NCBI GenBank assembly: GCA_914767715.1
Contig: OU612073.1
Coordinates: 4,278,001-4,342,000, forward strand
DNA length: 64,000 bases
Direction of reading: 5' to 3'
Origin: Membranipora membranacea
Taxonomy: Eukaryota > Bryozoa > Gymnolaemata > Cheilostomatida > Membraniporidae
Part shown: one piece after another, positions 13,901 to 25,100 of the stretch
How the letters are laid out: the number at the start of each line of letters is the position of its first letter
Numbering within the stretch: the stretch's first letter is position 1
Made by a program: the position numbers and the translations under genes
The notes under the pieces: model-generated
What the model was told of the DNA's origin: nothing
Databases searched by the model: none
What the model saw: only the letters and a program-made list of their open reading frames with translations

Positions 13901-15812
13901 TATCCTTACTCTGTGTCTCTATAATAGGACTTAACTTGAATGACTATGAGGTGGAATGTGGACCTGAGCCAACGACTCTTTGCCTGAACTTAACGAAGCC
14001 AGGTAAAGAAGTGTTTAACTTCAATCGGATTGTGGGCGTGTTGAGGATTTGTTTTCACTAATGTTTTATTGCCCAAAACAAAAAGTTTTTCCAGTTTCTG
14101 TCTCCGGAATATTCACGCATTCCATTTCTGTACAGTGAATGGGCTACTCCAGGTGCTGCGTTATCTAGCAATTAACCCCAAATATGACCAGATTGATAAG
14201 CTAGGATTGAGGAATTTGTTGAGAATAAGAGCTTAGTCTATTAGAAATTCGACAGAAGTGGTCATCATTTTTAAATAAGTACTTATACTTACCCCCCCCC
14301 CCCCCCAGTTGCTTGTTGTGATGATATTATTCAATAATAAGAGATAAAAAACGCTAGATCTCCAGCTCAGGAAGACTTTATACGTAGTAATACATTAATA
14401 GATAGTAAAGTTAGATAAGAAGCAGAGTAGAGACCTCCATTGTGAAGTGATGGCATGAAGATATAGTACTAGACTAGGTCAACATGCTGCTCATAAGAGC
14501 TGTATAGAGATAGAGTGAGACTTCAACACTGCACCAAAATGTCACAACGATGGCATCGGCATCTGAATATCAATGTGACAGTGAGTTTGGTATAAAATGT
14601 GACTGTGTCCTTTTGTTGTAGAGTAATAATGATGCGGTACTGAATGACTTTAGTGGGATATTTTTTATGGGATGTAAGTTACTATCTATGGATCAGAGGC
14701 GTATTCTCTTACTACTTATGATGAGATACTGTGAGGAGCTGACTCGGGTACCCAGCTCTGTACAGAGAGCTCTAGACAAAACTATGCAAAGGCTTAAACA
14801 AGGCGACGACACACCAACTACAAGTAAGTGGTAACACAGACTATAGATATATCCATATAGTCTCTGGTAATAATCCGCTGTTTACCTAAATAATTGTTTG
14901 AATGTCTGAACAGCAAGACGACCACTCAAGGAAAATGTGCATAAATGTGCCTCACGGTCCGATGATCTGTTAAATCATGCCTGATATTTGTTACTAAATT
15001 TTATGTGATTAAATCAAAAGCGGCTAAACATCTCTACTCTCTTTGACTGGAGAATCCCAACTGGTAAACTGGTAAATTCATTACTAATAATGGTGTGATC
15101 AAAGAGTCTTGGTGTCTTGGTGGGATGTTTAGCCGTTAAGTCGTTATTTTTGATTCTATATGGATTTGGCAAATAAATATCTCTGCTTGCCACACTCAGT
15201 GAAGCTGATATGATCAAGTGGCTAATGACACAATGATTAAATTCAAACAAATGTTTCAAAAAGAAATTATCATGTATGGTGCATAATCCCGGTAAGCCTT
15301 GGTAAAAAACAGCAGACATCCCCATTCTTCTGTGTCATCAAACTGCCCGAGATCGTATGACACAATAATTTTCTTGTTCTGTATTTACTATGGATTTTCA
15401 AAAGTAGTTATCTGACACGGATTGTGATGGCAAGAATTCTCTTTCTTTGTTGCCAATTGAAATAGCTGATCTCAAGCTTGTGTGAGATTGTTAGCTGTAA
15501 CTTGCATAATGAATCTGTTTCCTATTTGTAAATTGATAGTACTCATTATGGAATGGAATCCTTCATAACAGTATTTTAGTCACACTATTGAGCTGTTTGC
15601 ACTTGCTGTTTTTAGGCACTCTGTTTTGTAATAAGCTGACTACAGTACAGTATGAGAAGCAGCAGAGAGACGCTACAGAGAAGGCCATCGTAACTCTAGT
15701 CAGAACTGTCATAGAAGACACAAATATATCTCTAAAGGGCAAACAAAAACAGATCAAACTGTATAAAAAACACCATCCCGGCATCATGACTAAGCATTTT
15801 GGTGATATTTAA
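1947..15812 (+). CDS. DEPDC7: DEPDC7-like DEP domain protein, 13 exons (5' end missing)
   Basis: Exons: 1947-2173, 3848-3970, 4979-5091, 5676-5864, 6894-7039, 10623-10841, 11114-11261, 12105-12226, 12425-12584, 13018-13146, 13591-13825, 14622-14823, 15616-15812 (stop TAA). All have AG/GT borders and matching phases, giving 735 codons plus a missing start exon. Exons 1-2 encode a DEP domain: KFRATVLW, a basic KQKRRR stretch, CFSGSDVCD, and HQIFEPL at its end. A Ser/Arg/Asp-rich linker of about 270 residues follows. The C-terminal half matches DEPDC7/DEPDC1: IIDLPILEGL near the start of the conserved block, a helical middle part, and the ending KKHHPGIMTKHFGDI. The tail favours DEPDC7 over DEPDC1. 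Human DEPDC7 is about 511 residues, so this linker is long. DEP domains mediate membrane or receptor-linked signalling; human DEPDC7 has been linked to CARMA/NF-kB signalling. The first donor could instead be at 2159 (same phase); 2174 fits the family spacing better. Confidence 0.88.
2660..2686 (+). repeat. CA microsatellite
   Basis: About twelve CA dinucleotides in intron 1 of the DEPDC7-like gene. Confidence 0.9.
3206..3252 (+). repeat. G-rich AGTCTG/CAGACT dispersed repeat, copy 1
   Basis: GTCGGACG, a G-run and CAAAGTCTG, then a G-run and CTCAGACTA. AGTCTG and CAGACT form a small inverted repeat. Related copies lie at 23273, 34822 and 60744. Confidence 0.85.
5406..5454. repeat. Hairpin-forming inverted repeat with AGAGTTGTGC ends
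   Basis: The left arm at 5406-5423 begins AGAGTTGTGC. The right arm at 5440-5454 is its near reverse complement and ends GCACAACTCT. The left arm has three unpaired extra bases and the loop is about 16 bases. It lies in intron 3 of the DEPDC7-like gene. Its ends resemble those of the hairpins at 25181 and 38370. Confidence 0.7.
7002..7052 (+). repeat. 51-bp direct repeat, copy 1 (exon end plus donor site)
   Basis: The last 38 bases of exon 5 of the DEPDC7-like gene plus the first 13 bases of its intron recur without a mismatch at 8303-8353. This copy holds the functional donor at 7040. Confidence 0.95.
8303..8353 (+). repeat. 51-bp direct repeat, copy 2 (possible duplicated mini-exon)
   Basis: This is an exact copy of 7002-7052, about 1.3 kb downstream inside intron 5. 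It contains AACAG followed by 33 bases (8308-8340) and the same GTAAGT donor. If AACAG acts as an acceptor, the 33-base segment enters and leaves in phase 1 and would add the eleven residues GNLPRTISTGT in frame. Confidence 0.9.
9837..9879. repeat. Inverted repeat, 18-bp arms
   Basis: Arms 9837-9854 and 9862-9879 pair at 17 of 18 positions (core GGGCAATGCCGA with its complement) around a 7-base loop. A further partial copy of the left end lies at about 9889-9899. It sits 41 bases before a second hairpin. Confidence 0.9.
9920..9963. repeat. Perfect 20-bp-arm inverted repeat
   Basis: Arms 9920-9939 and 9944-9963 are perfectly complementary (core TAGCCGATTTGTCGGACG) around a 4-base loop. It could be a hairpin-type mobile element or a recent palindromic insertion in intron 5. 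Confidence 0.93.
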
Positions 15813-16746
15813 CTGGGTGGAGCCATGGCAAATAACTGTGACATACACTGTAAAGCAATATCTCAAGTGGATCAATGCATCGTCGTTTACAAGACATGGG
15901 ACCAGCAATTAGAGACCTTATAGGGTGAAATTTACTACTTTCATGTCAATGATATACATGCTCAAAGTAATATGATTTAGGTATGTTTGACTTGTGGCAT
16001 AAATTGTAAATTTTATACTGAAATACCTATTGATATTTTAAATATCTGATATGTCCATTCATTATTTATCAAAGAAAAATGAGCCTGTCTGTAGTTTTTA
16101 ATGGTCAGGCAAATATGAAAAAAGATTTAACAAGAACAGATGAAGGTGGCGTCTCTTACAGTAGTGTCTGTTGTCAGACCTTGTTGATCTAGCTTTACGA
16201 GAGAAAGGAAACTTGAATACAGTAGTCCAAAGTCTTTGAGGGAGCCACATCCTTCTTGACAGGTCATTTATGAGAGAGCGAACAAGTTTTGCCCTCTACC
16301 AATGTACAAAACTTATCAAGGTAGACTATGCTGGCACTACCGTTCTACATTCCAGGTATCAGCCATCAGGAGGTACAGGATAGACTAACAAACAACCTTA
16401 GACAGAATGCCAGAGTCATGTATTATCCTGTTAATAAAAAGTCAGTATATGTTAACGGACAAAGGGCCACCAACTGGAATCAAACTCACCTCACACTGCC
16501 CCACTGTCTACTGAGCGATGGGAATAGTATTATGATAGGTGCTGTGATGAGTTTTGTTGATCAAATGATGAGGTGGTATTTGGTAGAGGTTGCTAATGTT
16601 GACCAGTGACTGACTCCCGACATATTCAGGCATAACCAATGCTAGCTAGAGCACACAGACGGCATAGGGTGTCACCTGTCTGACGGCATCTATGACAGTC
16701 AATTATGAGACTATTTTAAGACTATTTAAGACTATTTCTGGCCAAT

Positions 16747-16799
16747 GTGGTATCTCACACCAGCTTGTGGTATCTCACACCGGCTTTTGGTATCTGATA
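16747..16799. repeat. 20-bp tandem repeat, about 2.5 copies
   Basis: Two near-identical units starting GTGGTATCTCACACC at 16747 and 16767 are followed by a degenerate third unit at 16787. Confidence 0.85.
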
Positions 16800-17484
16800 T
16801 TGGTTGTTTTTGGGGTATAAGCAAAAGGAAGTTGTCATTTCGATTATACATCAACCAGCCATGCTGATGTAATTTTGTTTCAGATACGGGATTTTGGAAA
16901 CCCAAAACAATTGGGAAACCAATGACATCCAAGGCTAGCGATCTCAGCCAATCATATCATCATACCTGCCTCTTTTTCACCATTAGGTAGTGTCAAGATA
17001 TATCGAGTCATGATAGCTAATATCTATAATAGTGGAGCTTATCGTTATTAGTGACCATTTATACAAAAGTCTGTCACATGGATATATTATTATTACAATT
17101 TAAAGTGAACGCTGACTGAAGTGACTAGAGAAATACTCTGTTCTAGGATCTTGTTCAACTGTAAGTTTGAGACTTCTCCATTAATCACAGTTTATTTAGA
17201 TTAATCATTCAGATTCACAAATAGCATGATGACATTAATTTTGAGTATGATGATGAAGGAGAGGCAATTTAATTTTGAATTGTGGTAAATGTGAGTGATA
17301 GCGCTTTCGATAAATAAATAGAATAGCCATTGAGGCAAGTGAGTAAGTGTCTTCATTTTAATTTAGAGCTGAGCAGACAAAGAAATCTGTTAGTAGACCC
17401 AAAAAATGTGTAGGAGCTAACAACTTAGAAATAAGTGTTTCTCCTTTATTAGACATGTGTTGCTCCTATTTGGTCAGATCTGTT

Positions 17485-17700
17485 ACACCTCGCATGGGGG
17501 CAGTCAGCTGGTGCAGTGATAGAAGTGGAAAGTATGAGGTAGGGGGATGCCAACCAGGCCAGGGGGCCACCTAGGCCCCCGGCAGGGTCCGGGGCGAATC
17601 CACAGCTTATTGCCATTGTAATGGTTATGATATATAGGGGGATGCATCCCCCTAGACAAAGTAGGTAGGGGGATACCATCCCTTTGCATACCCCCTTAAA
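17485..17700. repeat. GC-rich patch with repeated TAGGGGGAT motifs
   Basis: This is an unusually GC-rich stretch in AT-rich flanks. It has three TAGGGGGAT blocks (near 17540, 17636 and 17666) and the perfect 18-base palindrome AGGGGGATGCATCCCCCT near 17636-17655. It is probably part of a repetitive element; no coding content was recognised. Confidence 0.5.
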
Positions 17701-18257
17701 TTCTAACAGTGAGCTGATGGAAACTGTACTTATTAGCACCTTTCTTATTTATATGTGAGTCTCCTTACTCCTTACACAATGAGTTAGAACCCTATAGCGA
17801 AACATTGTACTGAACTACATAGAGATAGAAACACAGCATCATGATAGTTGAGTTGTCCTTTTTTATGAATATTTTGATTTGAACCGGTTTGCTCATTTTT
17901 TATTGAGCCTTTGAATGAATATAATTTTCTCTAGTGTTTGAAGAATGAGAGCCTAGAGTCTATCGGGGACAGCTCTCCAATGTTATACCTTTTTACTTTC
18001 ATTTTTCACTAGATCTCTGTTTATGTATAAAAATAAGCCACGGCAACAGCTCTATTTCTTTTCGGACAATTTTACTACCCATGTCCAAAATTTCGGCTCA
18101 ATTCAGCGGCCTTGGCTTTGTCAGCTCAGCTGTCTTCTCTTACTTATTGATTACACAACTCCCACCTCCATGTTATATTTAACATGACATGGCTGCTTAA
18201 TCTTTCAATAGATAATACAAGTTACTATGTTTTATACTGTTTAGAGCTTGTGAGAGT

Positions 18258-20174
18258 ATGGATAACTCTTTGCTGATATTGATAGCTGCGGTATTCTGGT
18301 TGGTCTGTATGACGCCAGTGAACAGCATCTACATTTTTGAGACCCCAGCATCCTCAGCCACAAGGTAATCAAGATGTTCGTTTATAAAACACGTTCAGTA
18401 GGCTGCAGTTGCTATTCAAGGAATGTACATGAGCAATTTGTTAAGCAAATCATATTCGATCGAGTAGTTTAGCGAGGTCAATATCCATCAACTCTGAAGC
18501 GAACTATGCGGCCTCATTTCTAGAAGGTTGAGCCTCCAGGCGGACTGTTCATTTTCGTTATGACTTTACCAATGTCCTTTTTGTGATCTGGCAGAATTGA
18601 CTGTTCTGGTGTTAGCGGAGTTGGTCTCAGCCGTGACCAGTGCCTTATACTGTATCAGAAGAATCTAGATGAGTTTAGTCAATTTTGCATACAAAGCACA
18701 ATATCAGGTGACATAACTCCATGCCCATGCCAGCAAATGATGACTGAGGTTGATGCCCGACCTTGTAAACAAAAATGTCCAGGTGAGAGTTTAATACAGT
18801 TTGCTGTATTCGAGCGAACTTTTTGGCACAACAGTAGCATCTTCATTTTACTAACTATCCTATATTATGCTCCCTAGTGGACCTTAGAATTTAGCAGGAG
18901 AGGAAAATTTGTGAAGTCCGATTTTATATGTAGGGCAGCTGTGACTCGATGTCATTATGAAGTCTTAGACAATTTTTATGGCCGGTTTTTTATCTCTGAA
19001 TAACAAATAAGAGAAACATATAAAGCTGGGCTGATCTATACCAGAGACAATTATAGGTATATAGTATGGTTATAACCGTATTTAGCTGCAGAGATACATT
19101 GACATCACAAAACCGGCATCAATGGCTTATTCTAGTTAACTGATTGGTTTATGACTGCAGGAAGTCTAAACTTCAGACCCATGTATTTTTACATTTTATT
19201 ACGTGGTTTTTAGATTTGTATCACCAGTGTCAAAAGGTTTTTCTCACAACTGCTGCTCGGACAACAAAAGCTGCTTCAATCTCACAAACTCCCACCAACA
19301 TGTCGACTTCCACAGAAGTGGATAAAAGCAAAGGGCCAACAACAGTAGCTGATAGTGATACAGCGCCGATGCCAACTGCATTGCCTGTTGTAGTCAAAAG
19401 TGATTATACAGTATTATACTTCATGGTTCCAGCAGTCATAGTTGGTACCTTTGTGTTCCTCGTAGTCGGTGCTCTTCGGAGACGGAGTGGTAAATGCCCG
19501 GTACTTTGTTGCAAATGCAATCTTGATTGCTGGCTAGCAAAGGTCTTTGATAAATGCGGTGAGTGACTTTTACGATTCTGACATGAGAAATCTTGCAATT
19601 AAAGATGGAAAACTTGATTTGATTCAAATTTATGTTAGTTAATAAGAACAGCTTGAATGACTTTTTAACCTGAAAGTGAAACCTCAAAGCAGAATTCCAC
19701 CTAGTCTGTATTGACTACCTTGTCAAGACAGTCTAACATAAGCCATGTTTTGTCAGTGTAAAGTGAACATGTAACATCAAAGGTACTTAAAAAGAGACGA
19801 AAATTCTAAAGAATCATTGGTAGCATTGGTTTGAAAAATGTTCAGATTTTCCCTGCAAAGGAAGTGCAAAAAAGAGCACCATAAAATTTATGCAGCCACA
19901 TTTGGTGCCAAGTTATAACCAGGCGGGTCAGTGACCTGTGAGGCAAGGGGCTGCAGAGCTAGTGAATCAAACCAAAGAATCAAAAAGATTGTATGACATT
20001 AATATAATTATTTTTCCATAATGAATGTTTAATTTACTTATAGCCACTGCTCCAGAGTATTCCGCTCCTCGGCAGATTGAACAACCTGAAGATCCTGCAG
20101 CTGAGCAAGAGCCACACATGGTTGTGCCTGCCTATAGAAATGTTGACCCACCAGAGGAGGTCATTCAGTCCTAA
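18258..20174 (+). CDS. Type I single-pass membrane protein with Cys-rich ectodomain, four exons
   Basis: Exons 18258-18364, 18595-18782, 19214-19558 and 20044-20174 (stop TAA) join in phase to give 256 residues. The start at 18258 opens a signal peptide (MDNSLLILIAAVFWLVCM). Residues about 36-98 form a small domain with cysteines in DCS, DQC, FC, PCPC, PCK and KCP. A Ser/Thr-rich stalk follows, then a transmembrane helix (about 164-188: YFMVPAVIVGTFVFLVVGAL) with a basic stop-transfer RRR. The juxtamembrane cytoplasmic part is again Cys-rich (CPVLCCKCNLDCW) and could be palmitoylated. The tail is acidic and proline-rich. The exon 3 acceptor at 19214 was chosen because it keeps phase and has a pyrimidine tract. 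I do not recognise the family, so the function is unknown. It could be a receptor-like or adhesion protein. Confidence 0.75.
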
Positions 20175-22190
20175 AGTTGGTAAGGATACGATTTAAGTAG
20201 TCATTGGTAACATTTATTGAAAATCCTTTACTATAGATATATGATGACTATATATACAGAGGGCAACAAATACTGAAAAATCTGATCTTTATTGTTTTAT
20301 AATCTTTCAATACAGAACATAGAAGACACAATGTATGAATGTTGGTAGCCCGAACAAGTTAGCTTACTATTATTATTTATTGGTGATGGAAGTCCTGGCC
20401 CTTGACTGTCTTACCTCTCCTAACTCTACCAGACCTGGGAAACACACTGTGACCACAAAAAATTTTCATAATGCTTAGCATTGCTCAGTATGATAAACCA
20501 GTATGAGTTCATTTTGAGGCTTGAGATGAAAATTGCAGTTAGTTTCATTTAAGGGGCCATTTAAATAAATTAATAGATATTTCATCGTTGTTTGTAGGTT
20601 AAGTTGGTGAAGCAATTTGAGATCACCAGTGTCGATCACTTTGCGTGGAGGTTTTGGCAGAGTGAATAACAGGGAAGCCAGGGGTGAGAGGTTAATCAGA
20701 CTGAATGACTGCTAAGAAAAATTCAGCAACTTCAGCAGCAGATAAGCTGGAATAATGACCTAAATGGCAGCAAGTATTTTGTTGCAAATATCAGGTTATT
20801 TCTTGAGATGGTTCAAATTTATAGGGTTACCAATCGACTTCTTACAATGGTATCTGATGCTCATCAAATGACCTGTGTTACGAAAGAAAGAATCTTGGCC
20901 GGCAAATGAATTCATTGTGCAACTATGATGGTTTATTTTATCATGATGCGTGGCCAGTGAAAGGGGAGCAAGTCTGAATGCAGGCAAATCGACCAAACTC
21001 TGAATAATCAGGCACTCTTCTGACTGACTGGTAAAGTGTAATATCTATCAATCAATCACATACAGAAAAACTTATTCTCCCCACTAATTTTTATTTTTGT
21101 GCATACATATTTTTTTCTTTCGTTTATGAAGTCAAAAGTTGTTATGTTCGTTTATAATGTACCTATATATGAGAACATATTATAAAAACCCATAATAATA
21201 AACCCCTTAGTTTTATGTGAATATGCTAGGATTTCTCCGATTGATATTATCAGATTACTATAATAATTTGATGTCCCATTGGTTCGATTACCGAGTCACC
21301 ATCTTTTAAACTATAGTACACAAGCCCTTTCTATATTTGGTCTTTTTTTCTTTTCTTTTTGATTTTTCTTTTGGTACTGTACTGTCACTATTTCCATAAG
21401 AAATGGATTAGTTGCCATCTAATATTTCTACCAGATCATCTTTAAATGCATTGTTTTCTTTTCCTCTTGTATGCTGATTCGAAATTTAGTAGCAAATTTG
21501 TGCATGATTTGATTTTTTTTACTTCGAATAAAGAATATTACCATGTGATAAACATTTTGCTTCAAAATATTCTGGTCTGAAATGGCCGAACCTGGGAGTA
21601 TGGTACGGTATGTCCATCTAATAGATATTAAATTATAATGCCAATCATGTATGACCATTGTGAGACCTTACTTTTCTCTGAGCAAACCTCATTTTTAACT
21701 GACATGTTGCAAGTGTAAGTGAATGAAAGGCCATGAGAATGATATTTGGATATTATGTTTAATTTCACGCAAACAACATCAGTTGCAAGACGCAAGTAAT
21801 TGAAAATTACTGATAACAATCAGTAGACCACTTGAAAGAAATAGAATCTGTTGAAGAAGAACTCTGGAACAAAATATGGTATTGGGTGAAGTCTTAACGT
21901 ACATAATTAATTATCTTCACTTAGCTGTGACTTACATGTACCTGGTATTCTCCTAATCTTAAACTTTGTGTGGAAAAGGAACAACGCCTTCATCAGCGAC
22001 CTAACTACTGAGTATGTATGGGTGACCCACTGGCAAATTTTATGCCATATTGTATTTGATCTCATTTGAAGCTGGCACACCACCAAATAGCTATGTCAAA
22101 TAACTCAACATGCTACACGGTCCTTTACCAACATTAGAATGAAGCTAATTTCAACATTCCAAACTGTAATGACACTAGTATAGAACTTTA
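20175..22190. other. Convergent intergenic region
   Basis: This region lies between the 3' ends of the membrane-protein gene (+) and PWP1 (-). AATAAA at about 20565 and about 21200 are candidate poly(A) signals for the + strand gene. No conserved coding sequence was seen. Confidence 0.5.
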
Positions 22191-22192
22191 TT
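22187..22192 (-). terminator. Poly(A) hexamer overlapping the PWP1 stop codon
   Basis: On the minus strand AATAAA spans the last two bases of the TAA stop and the next four bases, so a very short 3' untranslated region is possible. Whether it is used cannot be told from sequence. Confidence 0.4.
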
Positions 22193-25100
22193 ATTTCTTT
22201 CCTTTGCGCTTGGCTGTCTTCTTTTTGCGAGTTTGTTGTTGGTTTTGTTTTGATTTCTGGCGAGCCCCACCGCTTTTAGGCTCAGCAATGTTCTCTAAAT
22301 ATTCAGTCATTTCATCGTCACTGTTAGTTCCTGTGGTTAGAGTCAAGTTATCCATCGCTTCATCTATAGTGTTTGTGCTGGAACTGTTCGTAACTTCTCC
22401 CTGACTGGCACCACCAAAATGTTTACTCACTAAAACAGACATAAAATACAATAACATCGCTAGTTAAGGTTATGGAGCACATTGATTCAACACATCAGCA
22501 ATAAGCGGTGCCTGTCCGGAATATTATAAAGAGATTTCAAGTTCAAAAAGTCATCATAGTGACATGACATGCACCAACTCTACAATACACTTGTTACTGT
22601 TTTACAGACTCATAATACAATATCAGACATTCACATCCATTTGTCAAAATATTTGAATTCTTGGCAACATAAGTTACACTTAGCTTTCCCAAGTGTATCT
22701 GACATAGTGAGCATATTGACAAACCTTGACTCGAGTTACTGATGTCATATACTGTTAGACATTTCTCACTTCCAATAACGACAACAGAGTTCGATTCAGG
22801 ACACGAGGCTACACATGTCAAGCCTCCCTGTAACAATAAAACAAATTCACCATATTTCACAAACGTATTAGTGAAAATTTTCTCTAATATCTCAATGATT
22901 TCACATTTGAGTGATGGAAGATGTCCATTTCTCATATATATTTAGGTATCAGTGATCCTGTTAGGTACTGCCATGAAGTGCATGAGAGGTGACTCTTTAA
23001 CTGCAAGGGGGATATGCAGCCTTGAAATGGTAACCCTGGCTGAATGATGGGATAGTTATATAATGTTTTGCTCCACAAACCTGATCTTTGAATTTTTTCT
23101 CATAAACACAGTTTGGTTTGTTGTTGGTTGTATCCCAGACTTTGAGCAAAGAATCCATAGCGGTAGTAACCAGACAGCCTTTGTAGTTCTGACATTGTGT
23201 TATACCTAAAACAATCAAGTATACACAAGTAAACACAAGCATACGCATGTGGCTGTGGTTTGCACCAGTCTAGGGGCGGTGGGGCGGGAGTAAACGTCTG
23301 GAGGGTTCAGACTAGGCTTTGGTGTATCTGCCAACATTAAGAGCCAAGGTGGTGATGTAATAATAGTGAGGTTAGCTCTGCTTCTGAAAGTTAGAACAAT
23401 AAGTGGGAGCACTATGGTTATCTTAAATTTCTTCTACTGAGACAAACTGGAAGCTTTATTACCTTATAAGACATGATCTTACCTGTAACTGCAGATTTGT
23501 GAGCACCTAGAGTGTATACTGGTGTTTTCTCTTTCCTTGAATCCATATAATATATGTGACCAGAATCATCAGTCGCCTTTAATCAAGTAAGAAACACAGA
23601 TAAATGTCATGGGGACAACTATAACCATGTGTTGTTGAGGGCATTATTATACAATACTCACAATTTTTTTTCTCAATTCCCAAAAATCAAGCTGAAGAAG
23701 AGTTTAAAACTATATATATATAAATATATTTATAACTAAACAATGTAGCTATATTTTTGGACAAACGATGATTGGATAAAAAATCAGTGTTCTTACAAAA
23801 AAGTTGAATGGGCTGAAGCTATCCCACAGTACTCTCTCAACCTCTCCTTTTATCTTCCATTTTAGACAGGGCTGACCCTGCTGTCGACAGTCAAACAATC
23901 GAACCACACTGTAAAATTTATACATCAATATGTAACGCTGTCATGTGTGTTGGTGAGACGTCTGTGACTCTGACGATTGTAAACAACTTATCTGAAATCA
24001 CTGGCCATAACTGACCTCCATTATTCAAACCTATCCACTAAATACTTCCATAATGATACACAAGTATCAATATGTTTCATACTTATATACTTATTCAGTT
24101 GCCATAAATATAATAACAGCAGCTTAAAGATGAGGTCGATGAGTATCTGAGCGACAGGCCTGTATAAGGAGCACCTGCTTAGCTCACTCACCAGTCAAAC
24201 GCTCCTGTCAGAAGTACTGATGATTCCTTAGGATGCCAATTAAGAGTCTGTACTTTCTCCGAGTGTTTGAGACTCAGAAGTTGTTTGCCCTCGGATAGAT
24301 CCCATATAGCAGCTGTATGATCAGCAGAAGCACTGGCTAACGCTGTAGGAGCTAGAGAGTGCCAGCTTAAGTCTAATACTGCATCAGTATGTCCGTCTAG
24401 ACCTGACCCTGAGTCCGCTTGTTTCTGTTAATATAATATCAAATTATATTACAACATTGGGCAGAACATGGTGAGTCTCTGACAGCTAGAATCTTTGTCA
24501 AGAAAAAAAAGACTTAATTTACTCACTGCTGCTTCTAGCCTGTACACAATTTATAACTACAGTATAAATAGTGATTACCTTTTTCTTTTTGTTAGGAGTT
24601 TGAGCTTGTTTGGAGCCGAGTGTAGCGATGGGCTCAATAACCTCAACTACATCTAATTCCCATATAGATATGACAGGCTCCATGGAACCAACAGCCACTA
24701 GATTCCCTGAGTGTCAAATACAAATATGTACTGATAAGTCTTGCACATGATTACATAAAGCAATACGTATTTGTATGATAATATTTATGTCTTCAGCTAA
24801 GTATACAGAAAATATAGTGATTTGTAATATCATATAAAAGAGCTGTGATAAGTATTTCCACCCTGAAAACTTTCATAACTGTGCATTGGTATCGAAAATA
24901 CCCACAGATATACACCTCTTATAATTTCAAATTGCTAAAGGTACATTGTTGTTAAGTTTACCTGGTGATTTAGTTTCTATATCATAGTTGATCCATGCAG
25001 TAGAGAGGGGAAAAGCTGGTAATATGATGTCGTGATGACAATACAGCTCATTCGATTTCTCATTATATACTGCAATAGACAACAGGATGATTATTTACAT

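Larger units (their letters stand above)
15813..18257. other. Intergenic region between DEPDC7-like gene and membrane-protein gene
   Basis: No supported gene was found. An AATAAA at 16433-16438 could end the DEPDC7-like transcript. An open frame at 16328-16609 has no recognised similarity. The region also holds a 20-bp tandem repeat (16747-16799) and a GC-rich patch (about 17485-17700). GAGTTGTCC near 17852 and ACACAACTC near 18154 face each other as possible ends of a further AGTTGT-type element. Confidence 0.5.

Noticed and set aside
16328..16609. 93-codon open frame downstream of the DEPDC7-like gene
   Set aside because: No recognisable domain, no splice or promoter context; it may be part of the 3' untranslated region or a repeat remnant.
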